From Guadua angustifolia (lineage: Eukaryota > Streptophyta > Magnoliopsida > Poales > Poaceae): 64,000 nucleotides of DNA. A model generated the notes under the pieces. It was not told where the DNA came from. It saw only the letters and a program-made list of their open reading frames with translations, and searched no databases. Below are positions 1-10,449 of this stretch, one piece after another. The position numbers and the translations under genes were made by a program. Location of the stretch: positions 930,001-994,000 of the forward strand of contig CM070503.1 in NCBI GenBank assembly GCA_036346375.1. The letters run 5' to 3'. Positions within the stretch are counted from its first letter, which is position 1. Each line of letters opens with the position of its first letter.

Positions 1-114
1 AAAGCTGCTCTCGAGGAGCTCGCTGGTAGCACGGACTGAAAGGACAGGGGATGTCGCCTAGAGGGGGGTGAATAGGCGAATTATAAATTTAAACTAAATT
101 GCAATGGAATACTG

Positions 115-235
115 TAACCTTCTAATGTCCGAATAATACTCGGACTGTCCAATAGTTCGGATAGTCCGAGATTGTATTCGGATATTCGAATCGATTCGGA
201 TAATCCAAAATCTATTCGGATATTCAATGTTCCAG
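115..235. repeat. Cluster of short palindromic TCGGATAGTCCGA-type motifs (left)
   Basis: Several near-copies of a 13-15-bp palindrome-like word (TTCGGATAGTCCGA, CGGATATTCGAA and variants) lie within about 120 bp. The same word family recurs at 1015-1170. Such subterminal arrays are common in non-autonomous DNA transposons, where they may bind transposase; that role is inference here. Confidence 0.6.
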
Positions 236-474
236 AACACACACTCATAAATCTAGATCTAGGCTATTTGGGGAATATTAAACACACCAAATTAAATTAG
301 TTAGCCTAGAATGCTTGAGGCAAATAAATATCTAGCCGAAAACTCACTAGAAAAGTAGATCGGGCAATTTCAAGATTCAAAATCAAATATTAAAGCAAGA
401 GTAAGAATCAAACTTGAGACGAAGATTTTTCACCCGAAGTTCGGATCCTTGAGGGGATCCTACGTCTCCGTTGA

Positions 475-620
475 GGCGGCTCGGTCACACTTGAGCCGGG
501 GTCTCTTTCAACCCTTTTCCTCCCGGTGTTGCACTTGCACTCGCCGACGGCCCGGTCACACAAGACACGGGGGTCTCTTTCAACCCGCTAGCCGCCCGGT
601 GTTGCACCTTGCACTCGTCG
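475..620. repeat. Two tandem ~72-bp diverged direct repeats
   Basis: The units at about 475-546 and 548-619 both run through GGTCACAC, GGGGTCTCTTTCAACCC and CCGGTGTTGCAC-TTGCACTCG with small differences. They lie inside the 2.54-kb insertion. Short ORFs read across them are repeat-driven and are not credible genes. Confidence 0.65.
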
Positions 621-1014
621 GCTTCACTTCTTGATTCCTTCCCTTGCGGAGGCGGAATCGAACCTTCACAAACTTCCTACGGCCAACCACACGAAGAACC
701 GGTGGCTCGTAGGTGACCTCCTAGCCGTCTAGGAGTCCTCAACCTCCAAGAGTAACAAATACTCACAAAGAACAAACTTGGAGATGAAATCAAGTGCTCA
801 AACTCAAATCCAACTCAATCCTAACACCTCACTCCTCACACTCTTCCCAACCCTTCACAAAAAAGGGGATCACTTAGATCTAAGGGTAGAGGGTGTTTTG
901 GGGCTCAAGAACAAGGGTATGACACCTCTAATCACCCAGGTTGCAGCCCCCACAAATGGGGATGGATGGGGTTTAAATAGAGGCTCCAAAAACTAGCCGC
1001 TTTTCAAAACGTTC

Positions 1015-1170
1015 GACTCGATTCGAATGTCCGAGCTCAAGTTCGATAGTCCGAACCCATTAGACATGGCTAACAGAGAGACCAGCTCGGAATATCCGAA
1101 AATATGTTCGGATAGTCCGAACTCACTTCGATAGTCCGAGTCCAACTTCGGATAGTCCGAGTAGAACCGA
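1015..1170. repeat. Second cluster of TCGGATAGTCCGA-type motifs
   Basis: About seven variants of TTCGGATAGTCCGA and TCGATAGTCCGA occur in 155 bp. They match the left cluster at 115-235. The rest of the insertion from 1170 to 2581 is AT-rich and shows nothing I can identify. Confidence 0.6.
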
Positions 1171-2589
1171 TCACCGACGAAAATGGGCATAACTTTTGAC
1201 TCCGGACTCGATTTAAGTGATCTTGGACTCTATTGAAAGCTAAGAACAAGGGCTACACAACTAACAAGGTCTCACTACCCAAATCTCAAAGGATAAATCC
1301 AGATTTCACAAAGAATCCAAGAGAGACCTACAATTCTCACTTTTCGGTACCACCAATACCACTCTCTCGAAATTTCACAAGGATGGATCATTTGAGCACT
1401 TGACACATCTAAAAGTCATTCAATGGAGCATCCTCTTAATAGTACGGCAATCCTTAGACTCAAATTCAAACGAGAAATCTAAGTCTTACATTCAATCCGC
1501 ATGCCGTCTTCTCCGTGGATGCAATGTGCATGATGTCTTTACCAAATGATTGATGACGTCTTCGCCTTGTCCAACTTGACTCGATTCACCTCATGAGACT
1601 CTCGTCCTATCAACCTTGACTTGATAATCCTCTCTGACGATCTCCACGCCAAGTCGATCTTGACTTAGTCCTCAACTCTTGGTGACACCGCCGTCTTGTT
1701 GACCTCGCTTAACGATCATCCTTCATGATACCTTGGTCATCATACACACACGGACCTAATTCTTCCCAAACCACTCATGAAAGACATTAGTCCCAAAAGC
1801 TCATAGATGTGAATAAATTGATATTTTGAGCAATTAAGTACCACAAGTGTTTCATATAAAGAGGCATAATATAACTGGAAACACTTGACATAAGAGATAT
1901 TCTCTACTAAGTACATCATGATGAATATGTAATTGATCTATATGCACTAGAGAGATAATTGCCGATATGATGAATCAATTAAATCATGGCAAGGATCACA
2001 TTCTTTACTTAAATGAAGCACATGATAGAATATACACGAATTGTACATGTGCGACTAATATTTGGAATAAGAGTAAATATGTGATCCAACACTAGATTAA
2101 ACTTCACTAAGAGAATTGCATGAGAAGATATACAACTAAAACATGCATGCACCAAGTCAATCTATAGCAATATGAAGTTTAACTCTAGTTAATACATACA
2201 TACCAAAAACAAAGCACATAATGAACTCAAATGAACATATATGCACAAATAAATATGACATGAACCAATGTGTATATATACAATCAATATACTACTTGGA
2301 GTTCACTATGCATTTGCACAAAAGGAATGCAATAACAAATATGGAAGGGATACCGAGATTGCATACCTTATCTTTGCTTAACCATTCACTTGATTTTCCT
2401 ATAAATAGATGAGACTAATACTCAACTTGGCAATGAACATGTTAGTCTCATAGCAATATAATCATATTAGAGGTTTGCCATTTGTTAAGCACTAAGTTAA
2501 GCATTTACACAATTACATAGATTGTCATTATATGCGTTTGTCATTAATCACCAAAATAACATAAGTGCCTAGATGCACTTTCACGGACT

Positions 2590-3590
2590 TGTCCCCAGAG
2601 CTGGCGCCCCTGGCCCACCCTCTTTATTACTAGCCGTTCCAGCGATTGAAAGAGAGGGGCCCCGCTTCTTCGAGACCTTCTTTGGTTACGGCAGCAAGAA
2701 CACAGCTATTGCGTAGGCCGAGCGAGACATCCCTCACGCAGACAAAAAGGTTGGCCGTGCGCGGCGGGCACTACCTTCGCCATCGTGCGAGGAGACAAGG
2801 CTTCTCGGGCGGGAGCCGCTGCCGTCACTGGACCGAGAGGATCCTGACGCTGCCGCACGGGAAGGCCTCGCCGTCATTCCAGGAGGAGGTGCTGCCGCAC
2901 AGGTGGAAGGCGTCGCCGTCGAGGTGAGCCGGCCGTTTCACCTCTGCCCGGGCGTGCGCTGCCGCTAAGCCGAAGGGAGCCCCGACTTCTCGGTCAGAGG
3001 ACTCCGTGACTTGGGCTGACTGGCTTTGCTTCCATCGCCAGGGTGCTTGCCTCCGTCGCTCGGGCCGATTTCGGCGCCGCCGACCCTGGGGGAGAAGCTG
3101 CAGCACGCCGGCGACCGTGCTGCTCATCAGGCTGGGCCGCCCGGGGTCTGCGCATTCGCCCGTCGAGCTAGGCAAGGGGAGTCGCCGCCGCTGCTGGCAG
3201 AGCCATTGCGGTAGTTGCTGCGAGCAGAGCAAGGCTAGCCGCAGTCGGCCGTCCAACGTCCGCCGTGGTCGCAAGGACGCCGCTGAGGGAGACGTCCTCG
3301 CCGGGGCGCCCACCGCACGGCTGTTGGTCCCTGCCTTCAAGCCAAGGCACGCCGCCATCGCGGATCGAGGCAAAGGACCACGATCGCTGGGGGGCGCGCT
3401 GCCGCCAAATGGGTGAGCTCCTATCGCCGGTGACAGAAGAAAGTCGGTGCGCCGCCTCTGGTTGCCCGAAGTGGTATCAGGAGGACCGAGGTAGTGGTGG
3501 CTCCCTTGTCATTATTCGCATTTTGGCCAGTCCTTGTTCCTTACTCCCGGAGCAAATTCAAACGCTCAATTTCTTTCAGGCAACGAGAGC
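2590..3590. other. GC-rich gypsy internal sequence with no recognised gene
   Basis: This kilobase belongs to the interior of the gypsy element, between the 2.54-kb insertion and the TATA box of the plus-strand gene. Open frames exist on both strands (for example 2825-3373 on minus and 3006-3416 on plus), but they are arginine-, proline- and alanine-rich readings of GC-rich DNA and overlap each other. I recognise no domain and treat them as non-coding. Confidence 0.55.
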
Positions 3591-3594
3591 AGGC

Positions 3595-3603
3595 TATAAA
3601 AAG
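3595..3603 (+). promoter_or_regulatory. TATA box of the plus-strand gene inside the gypsy element
   Basis: TATAAAAAG at 3595-3603, in the setting GGCTATAAAAAGGAGACC, is a strong plant TATA box. It lies about 280 bp upstream of the first ATG at 3884 and points toward it. A donor-like GAG/GTGAGCC near 3668 and an acceptor-like CTCGCAG ending at 3980 suggest that the leader may be spliced, which would move the true start codon downstream of 3884. Promoter function is inferred from motif and spacing. Confidence 0.55.
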
Positions 3604-3883
3604 GAGACCATCTGAGAAGTTGGGTGTCGACAGTTACTCCCGTGGTCAAGGATCAAACACTGCTTTGAGGTGAGCCCCCCTTTTTTGGTTGCATGCCGGT
3701 TCCCAACCTAGGTCCTGGCCCAAATGTGCAGCGCACTTGGGCGTCTCCCTGTAGCCCGGCAGGGCGTCCGTGCCTTCTTTGGTGACCTTTACATGATTCC
3801 AACTCTTTGGCTTGGCGTAGCAGGTCCTTGGGCAGCTGTCGCTATCAAGCTTTTCATCGAGGAGAGCAAGGTGTAGGGGCTTC

Positions 3884-6858
3884 ATGGGTAAGACCACGAG
3901 CGCACCAGTGTTCAGTGGCCCCTTTCTACTGGCTCCTGATAATTTGGCACTGCTGAGCACGACTCTGTTTTTGCTCGCAGGTGACCACCCTCACAACGCC
4001 CTTACAAGGGGCAAGGGCAAGGTGGATGAGGCCGCCCTCGTTAAAGGGAAGGGCAAGAGCAGGCCTCCTCGCGAAGAGGATCATCATACGAGGGACGTGG
4101 ACATGATGGGTCCCATTGGTTCCGCCGTCGGTTCGGGCCCGACGGGCGACGAGGGGGTCGACCTGGAGGAGGCGAAAGTGGACCCCGGGCCTTCAGAGCT
4201 CACCGACGCGGAGAAGCTTTCTCTCATCCGCCGAGGGAGCCATCTCTCCGCCGGAGACGTGGACTTCCCGACGCCAGGGGAGAGGCCCAATCCTCCGCCA
4301 GGGTACGTTGTGGCTCTCAAGTCATGGGTTGACGTCGGCTTTGGGCTCCCGATGCACCCCTTCATCAAGAGGTACACTCAGGCACTCGGGGTGGAGCTCT
4401 CTCACCTTAGCCCGAACCTCTTCGTTCGGTTGAGGGTCTTCTTATGGCTATGTGAGACGGCTATCCCGGGGACGCCCATGGAGCCATTAGTCGCCCTGTT
4501 CGACCACTACTTCCGCTCTCAGCGAGGGGATGTCAGGAGAGGGCCCTTGGGGTCCATCTACACCATCCCGCGACACGAGGAGGAGTTCCTCTGCGCCTTT
4601 AAAGGAATGTTGGCCCTTCGCCACAAAGAAGTGGTTCTACTTGCGGGATGAGGACTTCGTTTACACCGGGTCACACCCGGCTCTGACGACACGGACTTAT
4701 CCCGAGATGAGTCGCCTTTCTGACGATGATAGGAAACTACGCAACGCCATCCGAGAGGTGCGTGCGAGGAAGGGTGCCCGAGATCTCATGGAGGAGATGA
4801 CACTCCTTAACCTGAGCACCCTTGTCCAACGTGCTAGGTTGGGGTTCCATGGCGGCCTTCACCCCGGCATCGGGAAAGGTAAGTGTCCTTGCTTGGCCTT
4901 TGTCTCTCCTTGTCATGCAATTTTTTACCTCTCACGCTTCCTTTTTTGCATGTAGTTCGCTCTGTGGAAGCAGCGAGAGATGAAGCAGACATGATCCTGG
5001 GGAGATGGTGCACGTCCGAGGCACGAGGATACGAAGCCGAGGGCATCCCTATAGAGGGAAGGAACTCCGTGGCTGAGGCGTTCGGCCGCCTCCCATGGGC
5101 GTCCCCGCCTCGACCAAAGCAACGGAAGAGAGCCCGTGCGGCCGCCGCAGGGGAGGACACCCGGGTTTCCCCTACCAGGACACGCGCCAAGAGGACCATT
5201 GAAGGTCGCGGCGGTGGCACCTCCCCACAGGGCAACGCCACCACGGCCCGTGCCACGGGCGAGAGGTACCCTTCCCGGGTGGTGTCCCGAAGATCTCCGC
5301 CGCACCCCGCCCCCAAGGGCAAGGGTGCAATGGGTACCAGGATGGAGAAGGAACCCAACAGGGAGGGCATTGGTTCTTGCCCTCAGCAGACGAGCAGGCG
5401 CTCGCCCTCGCCTTCTCCATCTTCGACGTCCGGCTCTTCGAGCGAGCCTACGTCCGATCCTAAGCCAGGGAGCTCCGTCGGGCGCACCCAGCAGCTTACT
5501 CGAGAGATCGAAGGGCTCTTGGGCGTTGGGCCAGATGACTGAATACCTCCCCAGCCAAAGCCGTGGCGGGGAAGGACGTTGGGTATGACTACCTTGACGA
5601 CATTGAGTCTTTCTTCCGCTTTTCTGAAGGTACGTTTTAATGTTTATGTTGAGTTGACATAGGGTGGATTTGTCTCTTACATGCCTAAACTGCTTCACTG
5701 CCATTTCACAGACCCGGTAGAGCATAGAGAGGCCCCTGAGATGGTGCCCCCCGCACCCACCGTGCCCCCAGAGGCTCCAGCAGAGAACGTGACTACCCCA
5801 TGCTCGCCTATGCAGGCGGCGCCAGCTCAGGGGGACCAGGGCGGTTCCTCTAGTGCCCTCCAGGAGTATGCCATCCCTCACACCTTGGACGCAGAAGCAA
5901 TCGAGATGACTCACCTCCTGGTCACTGAACGAGTGCAGAGGTACATGGCGGACTTGGTGCCTGGTGACCCCAAAAGGTTCTTGGAAGTGTTGGGAGAGAA
6001 GTTAGCGACCACCGTGACCCTGCAGTACCAGGTATTACAACCCCTTTTTTGCACTTAGGAATCTCGTGCATGCCTTCCTTTGACACTTGATTCTTACACC
6101 CTTTTGCAGGCAACGGCTATGAGCAACGTCCTTTTTGATAGGGTCCCGAAAATGGTCGAGGAGATGCTGGCAGCCGTCCCTTCGCGCAATCCCCAGGAAG
6201 ACCCAGAGGCCCTCAAGCAGGCTTTGCTGCAGGCTCAAGAAGGCCAGAGAGTGGCGGAGGACAAGCTTTCCCACGCGGAGGCCGAGCTGGAGAAGTACCG
6301 GCGGCGGGTCAAGGACTTGGAGGCTGACTTGGAGAGGTCCCAAGTGGTGATACGAGCCGTGGGGCAGACCGTGATGCACACGAGCAGAGGTATGAAGCGG
6401 ACCGGAAGGCAATGGCTATCTCTCTTATAAATCTTGCCGTGTTGGTCCAGGTCACTTTGAGGGAGCTCGGGGCTACAGTGGAGGATCTCCCACCTCCCTC
6501 TGAGGATTGGGAGGAGTGGGCTAGCATTCTGCGAGGCCGTATCGGTCTCCTCGCCAGGGCGGCTGATGACAAGAGCAAGGCCTTCGCCAAGGTTGCCGTG
6601 ACCGCTGGGGTTGCAGCTATCTCCCGCTTCTTCGATACCGCAGGCAAGGAGGCCATCCTCACCGCGCTCCGAGGACTGTGTACTCAGGAAGTTCGTCGGA
6701 GTGTTCGCGAAGGTAGCTCCACTTGGGGGCCCCTTATGGGAGGCTTTGTGGATAGCCTCACAAGGGCTCCCCGCGGGACTGGTCCCGGGCGCCAGGAGAG
6801 GGCCCAAGCTCCGAGCATGTATGACTTCCTCCGGAGAGTGTTTGACATCTTTTGCTAA
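3884..6858 (+). pseudogene. Spliced 'putative gypsy type transposon' gene (PF04195-like), antisense to gag-pol
   Basis: Four exons are inferred: 3884-4878, 4956-5629, 5712-6031 and 6110-6858. The introns begin GTAAG, GTACG, GTATT and end in pyrimidine-rich AG; joined exons stay in frame (codons split 1+2, 1+2 and 0). Exon 1 encodes the domain annotated in grasses as putative gypsy type transposon (PF04195), around GFGLPMHPFIKRYTQALGVE, LFVRLRVFLWLCE and the KKWFYLRDEDFVYTG segment. Exon 2 is basic, Ser/Pro/Arg-rich and probably disordered. Exons 3-4 carry an acidic stretch, a Gln/Glu/Lys coiled-coil-like segment (about 6190-6350) and a C-terminal helical region ending DFLRRVFDIFC. The frame is broken by one extra A in the A-run near 4626, a shift near 5520-5545 and a 1-nt shift near 6365. 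It converges with pol. Molecular function is unknown; the start could lie further downstream if the leader is spliced. Confidence 0.72.
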
Positions 6859-7392
6859 TTAGTTAGGTGATTCTCACCCACTGTACTAGGGCCCTCGGAC
6901 ATACGAGGAGATGCACTTACTCATGCTAGGGATGCATTTTTGTGATACTCATGATGATTAGTTGGGACAAGTTCCCTTCATTTTGTATGAACTTATTTTT
7001 GAGATTATGGTATGGACTACTTATGACTTTTGCAATGCTTTGTGTTAGGGTGCGCCTCAGGGGGCAGTTGGTATCCGATACAAACAAAGTGCTCAACGGG
7101 CTCGGGCGCCACGCCGATTATGCCCGCCAAAGAAGGTCTGCCGTAGGACTGGGCGACTTCATGGGGGCATGATCGTGCCCTGGACTCCAGGAGGAGTCCG
7201 AGGTGCGGGCGCCCCGCCGGAGGGTCACTTGGCTTCTTCTCCCCGAGGGGGAGAAGACAGTCGGGCTTGCGTCATGTATGGGTTCGAGCGTTCTAGGTCT
7301 TTAGACGATACGAGGGCGTCTCCCATCTCCAACAGCGAGAGGAACTCGGCCCTTGTATTATCTTATGGCGACCTTAGTCCCACATTGTATAC

Positions 7393-7419
7393 TAGGCCGG
7401 ACTTAGGAAGTCCGGCCTA
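7393..7419. repeat. Perfect 12-bp stem hairpin with 3-nt loop
   Basis: TAGGCCGGACTT at 7393-7404 is followed by AGG and then its exact reverse complement at 7408-7419. It lies in the convergent spacer. A role in RNA structure or 3' end formation is possible but unproven. Confidence 0.7.
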
Positions 7420-7830
7420 CAAGGCCCCATTAGGGGGCTCGGGGCTTAGGTCATAGCGTAGTCCTCGGATGATCATCACGAGTAGGCTCATTAGGCCCGA
7501 GAGGCCTAGGTTTGCACCCACCGGGGAGGGGATGTCTCCCGGGCTGAGTACCTTGCAATAAGAAAGGTCCTATTGCTTCTTGTGGAGCGGGGCGAAGCTG
7601 TGACCCGGAGGTCGTTTTGGCATAGCACCAGGGGTCCATGGGGGACTAAGCCACGGAGCACCCTATGACTTAGGCAATAAACCTCAAGTCGTCGCACCAC
7701 TCCCTGGGTCCAACAGGGAGGGGGCCGCCCAAGGGGGACGCGAATTGTCCAGGTCGCTTGGGACTTTTTCAGGGGTTGGCCACGGAGGTCATGCACCCTG
7801 GAGCCCGTTTTAAGGGGGGCACGAGTTCAA

Positions 7831-7866
7831 GCCCCATCCTCCACAGCTACGTGTGGAGGATGGGGC
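7831..7866. repeat. Perfect 15-bp stem hairpin with 6-nt loop
   Basis: GCCCCATCCTCCACA at 7831-7845 and its exact reverse complement at 7852-7866 flank the loop GCTACG. It lies about 150 bp from the end of the pol reading frame on the opposite strand. Confidence 0.75.
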
Positions 7867-8013
7867 CTCTTAGACCACTGCACAAGCAACAATAGGCATG
7901 CAAAACACAATACTCCATTGATGACCTTATAAGGGTTTACATCAACATAAGATAGTTGCCATTATGGCTTACAAGCAAACTTAAATGTAAAACTTCTTAA
8001 GCTTGTTATCATT

Positions 8014-9755
8014 TCATGCGTGCTTGAGTGGCTTGTCTTCCATGGTGGAGAGACGGTAAGCTCCCGAGCCCAAAACCGCTGAGATACGGTAGGGCCCCTC
8101 CCACTTAGGGTGAAGTTTTCCTGGCTCTCTGGCTCTGGTGACCCGCTTTAGCACCAAGTCCCCAAGAGGAAGGTCCACACGCACCCAAATTGTTAGAAAG
8201 CAGGCGACTTCCCATTCATACGCGGCATGCTTGACGAGAGCATGATCACGGACTTCTTCCGCGAAGTCCACCTCCATCTTGTGGTTTTCTTCGTTCATCA
8301 TGAAGTCGATGGGTTGAGCCCCTGAAAGCATCTCGACACGGAGGGAGCGATGGCGAACCTCAGCGGGGAGGACTGCTTCCACTCCTATACAAGCGAGAAG
8401 GGTGTCCGTCCCGTGGAACGACTAGGAGTGGTACGCATCCCCCACAGGACGCTGAGGAGCTCCTCCACCCACAGGCCTCGCTTAAGCGTGCTCTTCTCAA
8501 GTCGGCGGCGAATGCCCTGAAGGATTAGGCCATTAGCCCTCTCGACCGCCCCATTGGACTTAGGGTGTGCGACCGAAGCGAAGCAGAGGATTGTCCCAAT
8601 AGAGTCACAGAAGTCCCTGAAGAAAGAGGCATCAAATTGAGTCCCATTGTCCACCGTGATCTTCCTCGGGACTCCGAAACGGCACACTATGTTTTTCCAG
8701 AAGAACTTCTGCACCGTTCGGGATGTGATTGTCAGCAATGGCTCTGCTTCTATCCATTTGGTGAAGTAATCCACTGCTACCACTGCATGTTTGTAGCCCC
8801 CCTTGACCGGTGGGAATGGCCCGAGAAGGCCCATGCCCCACCGGGCAAAAGGCCAAGTGATTGGTATCTGTTGCAGAGGTTTAGCGGGAGAATGACGGGA
8901 TGTTGCCAGCACCAGGCACACAAGACGCTGGAAAGTAGCCCCTGCATTCTTCAACCCGAAGGGCATGCGCAGGTAGCAGAAAGTGCCCACAGGGGTGATG
9001 AAACTTGTTTTCTCTTCATCCTCTGTGGCCATGTGAACTTGATGATAGCTCGAGTACGCATCCAAAAAGCTCATTAACTCACACCCGGAGGTGGAGTCGA
9101 CCAGCTGATCAATGCGAGGGAGTGGGTAATCGTCCTTTGGGCATGCCTTGTTGAGGTCGGTGAAGTCCACGCACATACGCCACTTACCATTGAATTTCTT
9201 GACCAAAACGGGATTGGCCGGCCATTCCAGGTGCCAGACTTCCCGAATGAGGCCAGCGCTTAAGAGCTTCTCAATTTCCTCCTTGATGGCCAGACACCGA
9301 TCGAGGTAGAGCTTGTGAAGCTTTTGCCTCACTGGGGAATGCCCGGGCCTTACCGCGAGGCGATGTTGCATCACCTCGCGAGGGACTCCTTTCATGTCCG
9401 ACGGGGCCCAAGCGAAGACGTCAGCATTGGCATTTAGGAACTTGAGGAGTTCTCCTTCCACCTCCCTTGTGAGCTCGGTCCCGACCCGGACGAAGCGTTC
9501 ATCACCTGGGGCGAAGAGCCGTACCTCCTTTAGCTCTCCTTCAGGGCGAGGCTTTAGGGGGTATCTTTCCAGTGAGGACTTGTCTCTGGCGATCCTCGGC
9601 GAGGGCAGGAGCGAAGCAACCCCTTCCCGGCCTCCCACTTTAAGTATGTGAACTTCGTGGGAGCCGGTGGCTGCCTTGTGGTAGAGGCGACGCGCCAGGT
9701 ATTGGTCGCCCCTCACGGAGATGACTCCATGCGGCCCTGGGATCTTAAGGCACAA
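8014..9755 (-). pseudogene. Gypsy pol: N-terminal RT fused in frame to integrase core, plus integrase C-terminus
   Basis: The frame 9755-8385 starts with the protease-RT linker and the RT fingers/palm (WRMCVDFTDLNKACPKDDYP, YSSYHQV, MPFGLKNAGATFQRL). Directly after that RT phrase it switches to integrase (GMGLLGPFPPVKGGYKHAVV). The RT YxDD catalytic motif, the whole RNase H domain and the zinc-binding N-terminus of integrase are missing, with no frame change. The integrase core keeps the D, D, E positions (VAVDYFTKW, VDNGTQFD, SNGAVERANG). A separate frame 8382-8014 supplies the integrase C-terminus with the GPY motif (KLHPKWEGPYRI); it is offset from the core by a frameshift near 8385. The product could not copy RNA; it would need another element in trans. 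Confidence 0.85.
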
Positions 9756-9761
9756 ATAGTT

Positions 9762-10449
9762 CTAGTGTACAGCCGCATTGAAGCGGTTAAGGGTCACTCT
9801 TCCCAAGATGGTGTTGAACGGTGAATCGATGTCAACAACGTCGAACCTAACCGCCTCAGTGCAATGGTTTTCCCGTGAGCCGAAGGTCATGAGTAGCTCG
9901 ATTCTCCCCAAAGGTTGGATGGACTTCTCCGGGATGAAACCCGTGAGAGGGCGATCGGACGGGAGCAAGATGCTTGGATGATAGCCCCCCCCGGGAGTCC
10001 CATAGCTCCTTGAGCGTGCGTAAGTAGAGTATGTCCGCAGAGCTCCCCCCATCAATAAGTATACGAGAGACCTCCCAGTTGGATATGGTGGCAGTCACCA
10101 GGAGGGCGTCATCATGAGGGAACCTTAAGCCTTTCGAGTCTTCCTCAGTGAAGCTCAGAGGGATGTTCGCCCATTTCGGAGGAATACCCCGGAAGCTCAC
10201 GCCCACCACATTGACTTCACGCACATATTCCTTCCTTTGACGCTTGGACTCATGCCCATAGGCCGAGCCCCCCATTATAACATTAACTTGCCTTTGTGGC
10301 ACTTGGAAAGGAAGTTCTTGCTCGGCGTCACGCGGGGGTCCCACCGGAGGAGGACCGCCAGGAGGGAGCGCTGGCGCAGGGTGAATTGCTTGGAGAGGCA
10401 TGGCCTCATGGCCATGATTCGGGCGCGATCCCGTGAGGCTCGGGACCAC
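9762..10449 (-). pseudogene. Gypsy aspartic protease region
   Basis: The frame 10449-9856 carries the retropepsin active-site segment RILIDGGSSADILYL, with the Tat-type DGGSSAD in place of the usual D-S/T-G. A shift to the frame 10055-9762 continues through EKSIQPLGRIELLMTFG and FNTILGRVTLNRFNAAVH, the C-terminal protease half. It ends at a TAG that is in the same frame as the RT downstream, so this stop interrupts what should be one polyprotein. The protease would cut the gag-pol polyprotein in an intact element. Confidence 0.8.

Larger units (their letters stand above)
38..2581. mobile_element. 2.54-kb non-autonomous insertion with 8-bp target duplication
   Basis: The octamer CACGGACT occurs at 30-37 and again at 2582-2589, bracketing a segment that begins GAAAGGACAGG and ends GATGCACTTT. 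Reverse-complementing the right end gives AAAGTGCATC, so the ends share only a short imperfect inverted AAAG. An 8-bp duplication is what hAT-type DNA transposons make, but the weak ends leave the class open. The interior has no credible coding region; it includes the sequence CGCCTAGAGGGGGGTGAATA near the left end, which I associate with a common grass repeat family, and clusters of a TCGGATAGTCCGA motif. It sits inside the gypsy element, so it is younger than it. What is seen is the duplication; class assignment is inference. Confidence 0.6.
6859..8013. other. Spacer between the convergent antisense gene and pol
   Basis: This 1.15-kb region separates the end of the plus-strand gene from the end of the minus-strand pol. 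I see no domain-bearing ORF. It contains two perfect hairpins (7393-7419 and 7831-7866), listed separately. It presumably supplies 3' untranslated sequence to both transcription units. Confidence 0.5.

Noticed and set aside
2825..3615. Several overlapping ORFs on both strands of more than 100 codons
   Set aside because: They overlap each other in GC-rich DNA, are dominated by Arg, Pro, Ala and Ser, and show no domain.
4834..5914. Minus-strand ORFs of 178 and 329 codons
   Set aside because: They are shadows of the plus-strand exon 2; they cross its introns and contain no recognisable motif.
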